From the NCBI GenBank assembly GCA_964023275.1, contig OZ029921.1:13087806-13151805 (forward strand): a stretch of DNA of 64,000 bases, given 5' to 3'. The notes beneath the pieces are model-generated. The model made no database searches. It was not told where the DNA came from and saw nothing but the letters and a program-made list of their open reading frames with translations. Positions 48,993 to 61,100 of this stretch are shown here, in pieces; the stretch's first letter is position 1; each line of letters opens with the position of its first letter. Source of the DNA: Norana najaformis (Eukaryota; Annelida; Clitellata; Crassiclitellata; Hormogastridae). The position numbers and the translations under genes were made by a program.

Positions 48993-49605
48993 TCAGTCAC
49001 TGCTTGTTTCAAGTTGTATCTCATTGATTCTATTTAATTCATCATGTGTCAGTTGAATTTTGGCAAAGGAATGAAAATCTGTTTGTGATACGTGGTCCAA
49101 ACAGTAGTGTGCTGCCCTTGTGATCCAACAATCACAGGTTTGAAACTGTGAAATGAATGCTATGTAAACCACCACAATAGACTCAATATCTGTCAGCAAA
49201 AACATTAGCTTCCCAAAAGGGTCTATGCAGTACATCAAGTGAGAATTCTGCAGGAACAGTCCCTTCATTATGCTGACATTCTTATCCAATATGCTGGTTA
49301 CAGGTTGCTTAGACATAGATACAATTTCCTCCATGATGGTATCTCCAAGTTTAACTTGAAGACAGTGCACAGAGTTTAAAACTTTTTGACGAGAGCCATC
49401 ACAAAACCCAATATGAACATGCAGTTCTGGTCCTCAAATCACTGCATAGGCTATCTACAGTGTGGTGAATCAGCTCCGTAACTGGCTTAATTGTTTGCAA
49501 GAGTTTACATTTTGGCCATCATCTATAACTAATCTTAAATCCGACTCCAAAGGCTTATAGCTACCTAACCCATTCATCTGACTGGCTCATACTGAAGTCT
49601 CCATT
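48993..49605 (-). pseudogene. Unrecognised broken ORF, possible processed pseudogene
   Basis: Three overlapping open segments in consecutive frames read like one protein: a start METSV, a stop, then MNGLGSYKPLESDLRLVIDD (frame 1); LQTIKPVTELIHHTVDSLCS (frame 2); and a long segment from about 49433, GPELHVHIGFCDGSRQKVLN, through ILDKNVSIMKGLFLQNSHLM and QLTHDELNRINEIQLETSSD to the stop at 48993. Composition is globular and not transposon-like, about 210 residues in all. No introns are needed. I do not recognise the family. Confidence 0.5.
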
Positions 49606-49671
49606 TTTTTAAAGATAATGTATAATTAACGAAAACTTAAGGTTTTCATAAATGATAGCTAAAACTGTGTA

Positions 49672-51093
49672 CCGTATATACCCGAGTATAAGTCGATTCA
49701 AGTATAAGTCAAAGTGTACTTTTTTGAGAAAAAAGCGTCCAAAATAGACGGCTCGAATATAAGTCGAACCCATATATACAGCCTCATAATATAGGCCCGT
49801 CCATACATTACGTATGCAAAGAAAATTATATTTTCATACCCATCATATATTTAACAGAGGGAGCTTTCTTCGGCTAGCATGCAGAGACTGTGGGGAATAT
49901 AATTATAAAGGGCAACTATATGAATATGGGTATATATGTATCCATTCCATATTTACAAAACCATATGTACATAAGGTACATGTATATGGTTTTGTAACTG
50001 AAGGAACTAATTTATCAGGTCGGCTTACACCCCTTAGTAGTGCCTGACTGGTCAAAGACGACATCCAGATGGTGATGGCAGTGATGTGAGGGCGAATTTT
50101 CTGACCTGCATTCCATTAATTTTTCAGGGTTCTGTCAAATCTTGCTATAGATCTGTGCTTTTATATAACGTAATAAATTCCATCGGATGACTATAGGATA
50201 ATACAGTGTTATAATAGGCTAATGTGGAAATTTATTTTGCGTACATACACATTTTGTCGAGACCCACCCCCTCGCCATACGCACCCGTACGCAAAATCGC
50301 CTAAATCCGATCACCCTCTCCCCTCACTGCGTACGTAATATATGGATGGGCTCTATACAGAATTTCTGGAAAGAGTTGGTAGGAAGTGAATTGAATCGCC
50401 GGGATCAATCAAGAGGACCAATCAGCATATTGCAAGCAAATTTCACTATAGGCCTATAAATAAATATTACCAAGTGCATTTACAATGGCATATAATTTGC
50501 AATATTCAAATAACAGAATGGAGTAAATTATTTCATTTCAGCCAGAATCAATTGTCTTTAATCTCTTAGAAATATGATCTCTGCAATCGCTTCTTATGAG
50601 ACTCCCCATGCAGCGACTTTCCCCTTTCAAACGGTTTATCAGCTAGGCTCACAGCCCGACTCCCTCGTTTTGCACACATCTCTACACCTATGTTGGAGGT
50701 CTTACTCTTGCTCGACATTACTGCGCGTATCCATGATATCTGATTTCTTTTGGCGGAAGTCTCAGCAAGCGATAATAAAGGACATCGTTTTCGATGCATG
50801 AAATATATTGCAGAAGTACCGGTATATAATAACATTGTTATAAGAGAAGAATATTTCGTTTTGATCTGTATGTAGTCAGTAATTTGTTGAAATGTGATTT
50901 TTCTTGAAAAACGATATAAAAAGAAAGACAATTAAAATAAAATGAGCGTTTATTTTTTAAGGCCATTTTCGTAATGTTGAATATTCGGTCCGAAAATCTT
51001 CCGTCTATTTTGTCTCTCGAGTATAAGTCGAAGTCCTTTTTCGGTGCCCTGAAATAGACATAAATTTCTCGACTTATACTCGGGTATATACGG
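49672..51093. mobile_element. TA-flanked DNA transposon (Tc1/mariner or pogo-like ends)
   Basis: TIRs CCGTATATACCCGAGTATAA at 49672 and the complement at 51093, flanked by TA at 49670-49671 and 51094-51095. The GTATAAGTCGA motif is repeated subterminally on both sides (near 49690, 49758, 51018). A minus 121-codon ORF at 50566-50931 has a basic stretch (KSKTSNIGVEMCAKRGSRAV) but no clear transposase domain. Confidence 0.87.
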
Positions 51094-51113
51094 TAACTCA
51101 CGGAAATATAATA

Positions 51114-51180
51114 CTGAAATAAAAACTAAAACTCAAGCAGCAAAACTGAAATAAAAACTAAAACTCAAGCAGCAAAACTG
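51114..51180. repeat. 34-bp tandem duplication
   Basis: aaataaaaactaaaactcaa with agcagcaaaactg repeats twice, 20 bp beyond the TA-flanked transposon. Confidence 0.9.
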
Positions 51181-52329
51181 TAACTAGAACTAATAAGATA
51201 TCACAGGATTAATAATAAAAAATACATGAAGAAAACCACAACAAAAACACACAAAATATTCTGTGTCAAAGATATCCTTATAGTAAATTAGCTATTTTAA
51301 CAAGCTGCTTAATTTAGCCTATTATATAATAATGTTTTTCAAAAATTATCAAACCTTTTTTCTTTCTAACTTGCTTTGTAGATGTAATAGATGAAGTCGA
51401 AGTTTAAAGGGTTCAGTTTTTCTTTAAAACTAACCAGTGACTGGCAATTCTTAGCAAGTTAATATGTCGAACTATATAAGCCCTTTCATACACAGTTGGC
51501 AGATTGGATTCTCGTTCACTATCATAATGCAGCAATACATGTGTATACTTGTGTATGTGTGCACAAGAATCCTGCGTATTCTCTGTAGGGCAAACATCAC
51601 CAATTTGGAGTCCTATAGACACACGATGCACATCACTGTGGAAGATAATTAATCAAACCAAGGAGGCTGTGACTGTTTTGACACATTGCGCATTGCAACA
51701 GCACAACAGGACCATGCCTGAGCTCTGTAAGCCACAATACCTGGACACCCAAGAGGTTGGAAGAGACCAGCTGGATGCCCTCACCATACACACTAACAAT
51801 AGTGGTGGAGTCCAACCTGAGCCTCAGAATTTCAAGTTACACATGCAGCAGAAAGCAGGGAGACAATCTGCCAGATATGTTGCTTTAATTAAATTTATCA
51901 TCACATTTTACATAAACTTTCTCATTTTTAAGCAGCTAAATAATCATTTTTTTATCTTAAATCTGCTTGTCTGCTGTTTTTTATCTGGTGGACCATTTTC
52001 TTCTTTTGCATCATCTCTAGCTCATCAGACAACGAGAGGTCTGGTGTTTCTGGTCCCGACCTCACCAGTTTCCTACTTATCTTAGCCCATGCCCTCAATC
52101 AGTATATTTAAGCCAGTGTCGGCTCCAGGATAGCTCGCATGGAGGGGCAAGAGCATTTCCAGAAGGGCGCCACATTCTGGCGTTCCATCATGCACAGGTC
52201 TGGTCTGAGGGACACAGGCATATAAGAAGAGGGGCACGAGGGGGGCAAACCACCCCCATGCTTATAGCTAAATCCACCACTGATTTAAGCAGTAATTATT
52301 TGTCTAATGTTTTGTTGATATGTGATGTT
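51181..52329. other. No gene recognised
   Basis: Includes a plus 178-codon open frame at 51549-52085 without a recognisable domain; I regard it as chance or old repeat. Confidence 0.4.
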
Positions 52330-52900
52330 CCACAGGGTTGATGGTCACTGCTAAGCAAAGTTGGTGTGCATGCCAAATTCCAGGGTAATGATAAAAAACT
52401 CAAATACAACACCCAAAAAAAGCTAAATCGTGGTGTAATTCAGCTTATTCACAGGATAAACCTGGTCAAAAGCCACAGGCAAAGCTTGAGAAGGCACAGA
52501 AACAGCCTATGGAGGAAACAAGTCCGGGTAAAGATAGGCTTTTAGTCAAGATCTGAAGATCAACATACTCTTCCAAGCGAACGTTTGCCAGAAGAGTGTT
52601 CAAGGTCAAGGACAAGCAGTGGAAAAGGCACACCAACCAAATGGTATTATATGTGAAGGGGTTGCACGGTGGTAAATTACTGCTTTTGCCTTTCAACCAT
52701 TTATCCGTCTGCAACTGAAAATTTTACATTTATCTATGGTAGTCCAGTGAGGTTGATGTTGAACATCGTGATTGATGTTCACACGAAATATGTTTATCGT
52801 CGTAATCTCGAGATTTCTACAGCGCCCAACGAAAGTCACGTCAAGGGAACCAGCTTATTCACAGGCGCTCTGTCAAAACCAAATCGATAGGCAAGAGTCA
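52330..52900 (-). mobile_element. LINE C-terminal relic plus a second LINE 3' tail
   Basis: 52466-52640 minus reads TLLANVRLEEYVDLQILTKS, matching the LPANVR..ES...FKS.LKTYLF end of CR1/L2 ORF2. At 52810-52900, gcgcccaacgaaagtcacgt and aaatcgataggcaag repeat the tail seen at 7740 and 54690. Confidence 0.75.
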
Positions 52901-53519
52901 AGATACAAAAGTCAGGCAGAGAGACAGAGTTTAACCTGAAGACAACGAATCATGGGACTAATTTTAAAGATGCTTGTAGGCCCTAATCAATAATACTCAT
53001 GTGTTCTATTTGCATCTCACTTTGTGTGTGTTCTATTCGCACCTCGCTTGGTAGACAGGAAATTTGAACTGGACCATCGTAGTGCTGTATGTAAGGCGAA
53101 TAAAGCGACAACGAATAAGTAGAAAGCACGTATACTTTTCCAAAACCTGCAGCTTAATATCTGGAGAATTAAAGTAAACACGAAAACATACAATGCGAAT
53201 AACCTACAATAAATAAATACGAATAACCGAATATCTGTATTTACGTATTTACTAACATTTCGCTAAATGATGACCAAGTAATCCATCTATTTATAGGCGA
53301 ATTCCGTATCGGCCTCTATGACGCACCGAGTGTTCTCCGAGCATACATGAGGCGACTTCGGGAAACTGTGGCGCATTAGCAGAACTTTGATATATACCGC
53401 TCGAGGCAAATCTAAGTATACTCAGGGATGACCCAACAGAAATTGTAGAACTGGCGAAAATAAAATAATTCTTATATTCATTGGATTCGAAAGGGTGTTA
53501 TATAAGCTAGATGAAGCTT
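52901..53519. other. No gene recognised
   Basis: AT-rich with a duplicated tgtgttctatt-cgcacctcgctt-like motif at 52998-53050. Confidence 0.35.
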
Positions 53520-54730
53520 TCTTTTTGTCTAGCGTTCTTGGACCTCTTCTGTTTATCCTCTTCATTACCCTATTCAGTCCACTCGTTAAAGCATCATCAG
53601 CTGACCATCACCTGTATGCTGATGACACCCACGATCCATCTATTTTTCTCTGAATTGTTTCAACAAGTCTATAGATAATCTTCTTCGTGTGGTTAAACAA
53701 ATTTCCTCCTGGATGACATCTAATCTCTTGTCACTGAACCCGTCTAAAACCTATTTCACACTTATTGGCCTACGCGACCAGCTCAAGAAAGTTCCTGATC
53801 CCTCTATCTCCCTCAGCCTGAACTCTGCCTCCACCCACGCCTTAATACTAACTCTCCTGTCCGCAATTTAGGTGTAATATTCAACCAAAACTTTACCTTT
53901 CTCATCACATCACTCATCTTTCCCGCTCTTGCTTTATGCATATCCGTGACCTTCACAGAATTCGTCATATGCTTGACTTCAAAACTGCATCTACCATTGC
54001 CACGTCCATAGTCCATATAAAACTGGACTACTGAAATTCACTTTTCCTCAATATATATACCACTCAAATAAACCATCTTCAAGCTATCCAGAATGCTCTT
54101 GCTTATGCAATCACCAAAGCCCCAAACACCATCACATCACTTCTGTTCTCAAATCACTACGCTGGCTTAAAGTTTTAAACCTGAACGCATAAAGTCCTCT
54201 CGCTCATCAATAACACAATTCAATCTTCCCAACTCTCTTACCTTCGTCATTTATTTACAATCCAACCACTCCTTCCAACCAGATGCTCATATCCTAACAC
54301 TTCGCCCTCTTGTCACCTCATCCTTAAAATTTGGAAATCGCTCAGTAGCCATAGCTGCTGCATCCATCTAGAATAAACACCCGCCAGAATTACGACATTT
54401 ATCTGATCCATCATACGAACTCACACTTCACCTCTTGCAATTTCTGCGCTAGTTTTTCACTCGAAGCTGAAAACATTATTTTCCCAAAAATCTTATCCTG
54501 ATTCTTCCTCTTCCCCTTGTCTCTCTTCTCGCTTCAATTTCAAGTACCTTCCACCGTAGCGTTCCGACTGTCTGTCTGTCTGCTTGACTCTTGGATCTTG
54601 ACCTGGAACCGATTCTAACCCTTTCTGCCTATCGATTTTGTTTTGACTGAGGGCCTTTAAATAAGCTGGTTCCCGCGACTTACCTTTCGTTGGGCGCTGT
54701 AGAAATCTCGAGTTTACGATTACAATTACA
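53520..54730 (+). mobile_element. CR1/L2-like LINE, RT to 3' end
   Basis: VLGPLLFILFITLFSPLVKA, then an intact HLYADDTH, TSNLLSLNPSKTYFTLIGL, a frameshifted VRNLGVIF, HLSRSCFMHIRDLHRIRHML, SIVHIKLDY and LQAIQNALAYAITKAP. The 3' end is gttgggcgctgtagaaatct followed by a (GATTACAATTACA) tail. Many stops. Ends about 75 bp before the CCAAT array. Confidence 0.88.
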
Positions 54731-54805
54731 CAACAGTAGCAGAAGCAGCATCCGGCTTTTTGTTAACTGCGTGCATCCAAACTAGGTTAAATGCCGAAAA
54801 ATGTT

Positions 54806-54929
54806 ATTGGTCGGCATTAATAACTTTGCCATTGTGGGATTGGTTTGGACAGTAACACTGAAAATTGCGATTGGTTAGCCAGTACATGCGAAAGTACGAT
54901 TGGTTTACTTTGCAAAGTACATAACCAAT
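54806..54929 (+). promoter_or_regulatory. Five CCAAT boxes upstream of UBALD
   Basis: ATTGG at 54806, 54839, 54870 and 54899, and CCAAT at 54925-54929; steps of 33, 31, 29 and 26 bp. CCAAT is bound by NF-Y, and such arrays are typical of TATA-less promoters. The last box is about 100 bp before the UBALD ATG. No TATA box stands out. Confidence 0.7.
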
Positions 54930-55030
54930 GGCGTTTCTGAAATTCTCAGCTGCTAGGTTATGTTTTACTTTGTGTTTGGTTTCTTTTGTTTGGAAGTTCA
55001 TTAAATTTTAATTTTAAATACTGGTTAAGA

Positions 55031-55138
55031 ATGGATAGTCTTCGACAGCAAGTTATGATAAACCAGTTTGCGTTCGTTAGCGGTTGCCACCCTGAGCAAG
55101 CTAAACAGTATCTCACGTCATGTAATTGGCACTTTGAG
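55031..55138 (+). CDS. UBALD: UBALD exon 1 (UBA-like domain)
   Basis: 36 codons ending at donor GAG|gtgagg. The compact three-helix UBA-like fold occupies the whole exon: MDSLRQQVMINQFAF, the GCHPEQAKQYL loop and helix, and CNWHFE. Confidence 0.95.
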
Positions 55139-58100
55139 GTGAGGTCAACATTGTTTTTGCTAAATGTAAACAATAACATTGTATCAGAAATTCTGCTGAT
55201 GCTGAGAGCACAGAATAAGCTTTGTTGTGCAAAACAAGAAACCTACCTTTGAATGACTAAATATCTAGTTAAATGCGAACAGTGACTTGAGTTTTAAAAT
55301 AGTTAAGAAAGAAGACGAAACTTCTGAAAGCTCTTGTATGGGCAGTTGCTCAGTATGGATGTGAGAAATGGAGAAAGAGAGAAGAGGGAAGAATCAACGC
55401 GTTTGAAATGAAGTGTCTGCGGCAGATTCCTAGAATACCCTGGAGTGCCAAGAAGACAAACGAATGGGCCCTAGAGACAGCAGGAGTAGAAAGGAGTCTG
55501 CTCGGATTAATCAAAAAGAGGAAGCTGTCATACTTCGGACGTCCGTCAAATTGGTTTGATATTCAACCCCGCATATTGGATATTCGATATGGCAAGCCGC
55601 AGGTCGAAAAGTTTTTTTTTAAATTTTAAATTGTCATATTTCTACAAAATATTTCCCAAGAAAAACGCAAACAAGCAAGAGTTATTCACCCAGGCATTCA
55701 CCAGAAAATCTCAAACTGCTTCCAGCTGTTGTGTAAGTGGGCCCCACAAAGGCCCAGACACGGAGAAAAGCTATTTTCACACATTTTTTCACTAAATGCA
55801 TCAGATAACTTGACCATGTACAGTTTTTAAGTTTCCTATCAGGAGTTATCTACCTACGCAATTGAAAGAAAATCGTAAACTGCTTCCAGCTGTACTGTAA
55901 GTGGACCCCAAAAGGGCCCAAACATGGAGAAAAGCTATTTTCATACATTTTCTCACTAAAAGTTTCAGGTAACTTGGCCATTTACAGTTTTTAAGCTTCC
56001 TACCAGGAGTTATCTACCTAGGCAATTGCATCGTAATCAAAGTCAGTTTTGTTGTGGATCATATTAACAAAGTTCTCATGGTTCTTGACCAGCACATAAA
56101 TCGGAAAAGTAAATTACTTTCTTCACAAAAAGAAGTTCAGTCTTTATTTAGGTAATCCAAAACCAATTTGTGAAAGGCATACACTGTTCACATTGCATGA
56201 ATCAAGCAGTTGCTTATTACACACAGACTAATGCTGTTCATGTCCTCACCACTGTTGTGAGTATATACAACAAATGGATGAAGATTGGCCTGAGAATTGT
56301 CCTAGTGGAACTACAGTTGAACAGCATGTGAGGGGCTTCGAGTTGGATGAACTGCACAGTGCAGCCAAGACAATTTCTGGAACCCATCGTGCTTTTGTCC
56401 CAGTGTCAGAGTCTGATGATGATGCGAAGAATATGCGTGAACTTATTTGAAACTGTTGCAACAGTTGCTGACATTGCCGACTGTAATAAACCACAAGATG
56501 TGACAGAGGAATCGCTGCAAGCAATTGATGACACACCCGAGATGCCACTACCTTTCAACCCGAGCAGTATTTGGCAGCAATATATGACCAAAAGTGGTAC
56601 ATTGGGGTGATAATAGACCGGTCAGACGAAGGATAAGATATACTAGGGCGTCAGTGTGAATGTGAATATGAACTTAATTCTTTATAAATGCCATATGGGT
56701 CAGAATCTAACCCTAAACCATAAACCTAACCCTAAACCCTAACCCTAACCCATTTTGCGGTCGATATTTCACGTCCTGTGCAACCACATTCAGAAACATT
56801 TACAGTGGGTCAAAGTCAGGAAAAGGAAAGTTTGCATCTATTATTTTGTCACGGAACATAATGATGCTGTTCTTATGTTTGCTTTGCAGTTTGTAACTCT
56901 TTAATTTCAAACAAAAAGTTCATCCCAACAGAAAATTCAGATTCTATGTCCACAGCCATTTTGACTGTTTATAATAATCATGCGAGAGTCTGTGAGATCT
57001 TGCGCACTTGAGGCTCCCTAGTCCGCGCAATTACGCGGCCTCCTTGAGGTCCCCTAGACACTTTGTAAAAATAATTAGTGTTGCATGTACTTCTGAGAAC
57101 TAGTTTTACATTCCAACTTCATGTATCCAGAAGTTACACTTTTACTAGACATTTGTTTATAACTGAATACTGCCGTAATTTCTAGTTTTAGGGTTTCTGT
57201 TATTTTTAGATGGCACTCAGCGTGTTTTTTCAGGAATCAACTGTTCCACCATGTCCATCATGCAGCGAAACTCAGACTTGCTGCCAATATCCAGTAAGTA
57301 TTGGGAAACACGTTTGTGAATTCCTTAAGCTGTAGTATGTAGACCTTGTGAGCATGTTATTTAATCTTATGCAATTAGACATGATGAGTCAGCTAGTTTT
57401 GGAACGGCTTAACTAGCCACTTGCATCGTGTGCTTTTGTGTTGATGTTGCAAAGTGATGAGCCAGCAGGTTTTGGCTTGCCTGGTTGCACCTGTATTGTG
57501 TGCCTGTGAGTGTTGGTTGCACTAGTGCTAAAACATAGGTCTAACATGACAATGATTCATGTTCACATATGCTTTTGCTGATTCAGCTGGTTTGGGACTA
57601 TATAGGGCCGAGAGCAAATGCACCGAAGACAGTGTATTAGAGCAGCATTTTTTGTGCTCAGTTGGTCTCAGATTCAGAATTACTGACCTTGTGGGGATTA
57701 CAAGTGCTTTAAATAAATAAATAAATAAAAATAAATTTAACCCTATTGAGTCTGAATTAAATTTAAAGCCCAGCCTGTAAAGTACATTTAAATTTACATC
57801 ATGACGTCAAAAGTTGGAATTATTTTACGTTTTGCAGAAAAATGTCATCAAGTTTTAATTTTTATAACTCTGCCGATCATTAAACTAGAAAAACACTTCT
57901 AGCATAAAAATGTTCACAAATGTGTCCTCTTTTATTTGTATAAAATCTCTTTTTTGAACAAAGATTTGGAATTCCTGTGCTTATCCTGAAACTGTATGCA
58001 CTGCCTGCAAGACAATCTTTGTAATTATAATCTTACATACATACTTTCATGTGTGGCATGCCAGTGGCATTGCTGGCGAATAACTATGACACTAACTATA

Positions 58101-61100
58101 TGATTGACCAGCAAATAGTCAGTTTTTATTTCATGACGTGTTAAGATGTAAAGTATTTCAATTTCCTTCATAAATATCATTTCATAAATTTAAAAGTAGA
58201 TATCGCTTAGCAGTTATTATTATTATTGTTATTATTATTAATAATAATGACAACAGGTTAACCATAATTACTCATGAAAGACACCGCTTTATTTATTTAT
58301 TTAAAGTACTTGTTTTGCGTGCAATGTCAGTACATCTGAATCGGAGGTGCGGATGTATGTTCGCAAGGGGCCAAGATGGAATAATGCAAAAGCCAGGGTA
58401 AAGTAGTGAATCTTAACAAGTGATTTTAAAGATGATAGTGAGATTGGAAGTTGGGCCTTTTGTGATAGACTTTTTCAAAATATGAGGAGCACAGCAGCTA
58501 GACATGTGGTCCTGCATTTGTCCTGAACCTAGGTTCTTGCAACAAACCAGTAGCAGAAGAACCCAAGGATCTAGGAGGGCAATATGGAGTCTGCAAGTAT
58601 TGAGATATGATGGTGTTCTGGGCCTTAAAGGTCAAGCCTGCAATCTTAAACTTAATACGCCATTCAACAGGAAGCCAATGGAGTTCACGAAGGCAATCTA
58701 ATGTATTTGATAAGAAGAAGAACACAAGCACTGTTTTAGCCATGTTGTCATACAGAGAATGTCTGATGTGACGAAATGCCTTGATATGGTGGAAACAAGA
58801 CCTGCAAATAGAAGATACATGTGAAGTCATGGTAAGGTTTTTGTCAATGGTAACACCAAGAGTTTTAATTTTGTCAGATGATGGGATTTTGGTTCCTAAG
58901 TAAATAAGTAATCTTTTATTAGCACGAGACAAAACTGCAAGGTCAGCAAATGAATGTGAAGAGAAAGCCTGCATACACTGATGAGTTGTAAAAAGAATTG
59001 CCTCCAACTTCTCTGGATTGATTGCAAGGTCATTAAAACAGAACCAAATGTGAAGAGAGGACAAGCAGTGTTCAAGTTCAGTTTTAGCCGAGGGATCTTT
59101 AGCAGACAGAGCAATGTAGAGTTGAGTATCATCAGCATATTGCTGGACTATTGTATTATAACTAAGATTCTTTCCCAGTTTGCCTCATCCTGTTTCATTG
59201 TTTATTTGATTATCATTCTGCATACAATTGTCCTTTCATTACAGTGTCAGTCGTAATGTGAACGTGATTCTAGTTCAATAGAGTTTTGTTATGGAACAAG
59301 CAAAGACGTTAGCCTGTGACGAACTTAAGATCTAATTCTACCCATAACGGATTACTGCAGTGTCTATCTTGTCTACATTTTTAACTGTGTTCTGTCTCTC
59401 GCTTTCTCTCTCAGAGCTGCTTCACTGTTCTCTACAGTGTCTGATTCCCGACTGCCCTAGGATAGATCCTGTCTTCCTTCTTACCTCCAACAACGACTAC
59501 ACTGAGTGAATCTGGTAATCTACTACAAGAGTTTACTTACTTTCATACTTTTGTACTCACTGGAATTACTGCGGTTATAGTATTGTGCATGTGTGCAATT
59601 TGACAAATGCTTTATTATAATATTGATTTTTACTTGATCATTAGGCCAGCTGCAACATAGGTGGTGCTGTGGCTGAGAGGCTAACACTTCAGCTTTTACC
59701 TCTGAGGCCTGGGTTCTATTGCCAGGCTCATTGTATGAAATTGACATAGACTGAATAATACAAGAAAATTTTCAGGAAATGCTTTCTACTAGATTATGCA
59801 GAGCAACAGGAGGCTTTATAGAAATAAGAGAGGGACCAGGATCTGGAAAGGCCAGGAAAGGGGAGGGAGTAGGAGATTGGGGAGAGGGAGAGGCTGGGAA
59901 GGGTAGATTGGAGAGAGGAGATTGGAAGGGTAGTCAGAGGAAAGGGAGGAGAGAGTGAAGGGAGAGTAAGAGGGAGAAGAGAAAGGCAAGATTGGATTTT
60001 ATAAATGTAAGCTGCTAGAGAAGAGAAGTAAAGAGGAGATTGGGAAGAGGGAAAGGTGTGAGAATGGAAGATTGAGAAGGAAAAATTGGGGATGAGGTTG
60101 TCCTGTTGTTGGTAAAGAGGAGAGAGTAGAGGGAGAGCAAGACAGAGAAACAGAAAGCGAGAGAGGATTTTAGAAATGCAACATAGAGAGAGAGAGACAG
60201 AGAGACAGAGAGAGCAGGATAGGGGGAGGCTTCCCTTCTGGGAATGGAGGTGAGAGGGAGAGACATGAGAAGGGAAAATGGAGAGGGAAGAAGGGAAGGG
60301 ATGGGTTGGGGAAGAGGAGAGAAGATAAGGTATACAGAGAGTGAGATGGAGAAATAGAAAGTGAAAGGAGATTCTATAAATGTAAGAGAAGGAGCAGAAG
60401 GAGAGAGGCTGGAGAAGGGATGAGGAGGGCAGAGGGTGAGGCATGGGAAGGAAAGGTTGGGGAGAGGAAATTGGGACAGAGGGAGAGAGAGTAAGGGAGA
60501 AATGGTAGATAAAAGGGATTTTAGAAATGTGAGAGGGAATGGGAGAAGGAGAGGCCAACAAAGGGCAAGGGAGATTGAGGATGGAAAGATGGGATGGGGA
60601 GAAGAGATTGGTGATGGAAGAAGTTGTGGAAGGGGAGGGGAAAGTGAGAAAGAGAAACAGGTTCCAAGCATCAGTGTATTTCCACACTAATTCTACAAAG
60701 GACGTTTAGTTGAACTAGAATGCAAATGCTTTATGTGGAATAGGCGACTTATACATAAGCATTATCTTAAGATGCATTATCAACTGATGCATTTGTATAA
60801 GTAACCAGCGCAGTTCTTAGTATTGTGTACATTGTAAAGCATCTTTATTCAGAGTTCATTCTCATCCGTAAAAGTTATTCAGTGGAGTAAATTTTGTGAC
60901 ACTTAAGTGGATGAACATGTTTTCAGAAAAAATACCAAAAAAGTCATGTTTTCAACTACATTAATATTAAAACAAAAAATTTAAGACAGTCCATTATTTT
61001 CTGGAGTTTTGCATTGTTAAGTCCAGCTCCTGCTTGGTGAAATCAGGTAACAGACTCCAACACCTACCCGGTGGAATCCAGTAATGGACTTGACAGGTTT

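Noticed and set aside
51549-52085. 178-codon plus ORF
   Set aside because: No recognisable domain, no splice context and stop-to-stop openness in ordinary DNA; no support as a gene.
59655-59740. Functional tRNA gene
   Set aside because: A and B boxes are only approximate and no cloverleaf with paired acceptor stem is visible; called a SINE head instead.
59794-60687. 297-codon minus-strand ORF
   Set aside because: Ser/Leu/Pro low complexity produced by the purine-rich tract; an overlapping frame is equally long. Not a gene.
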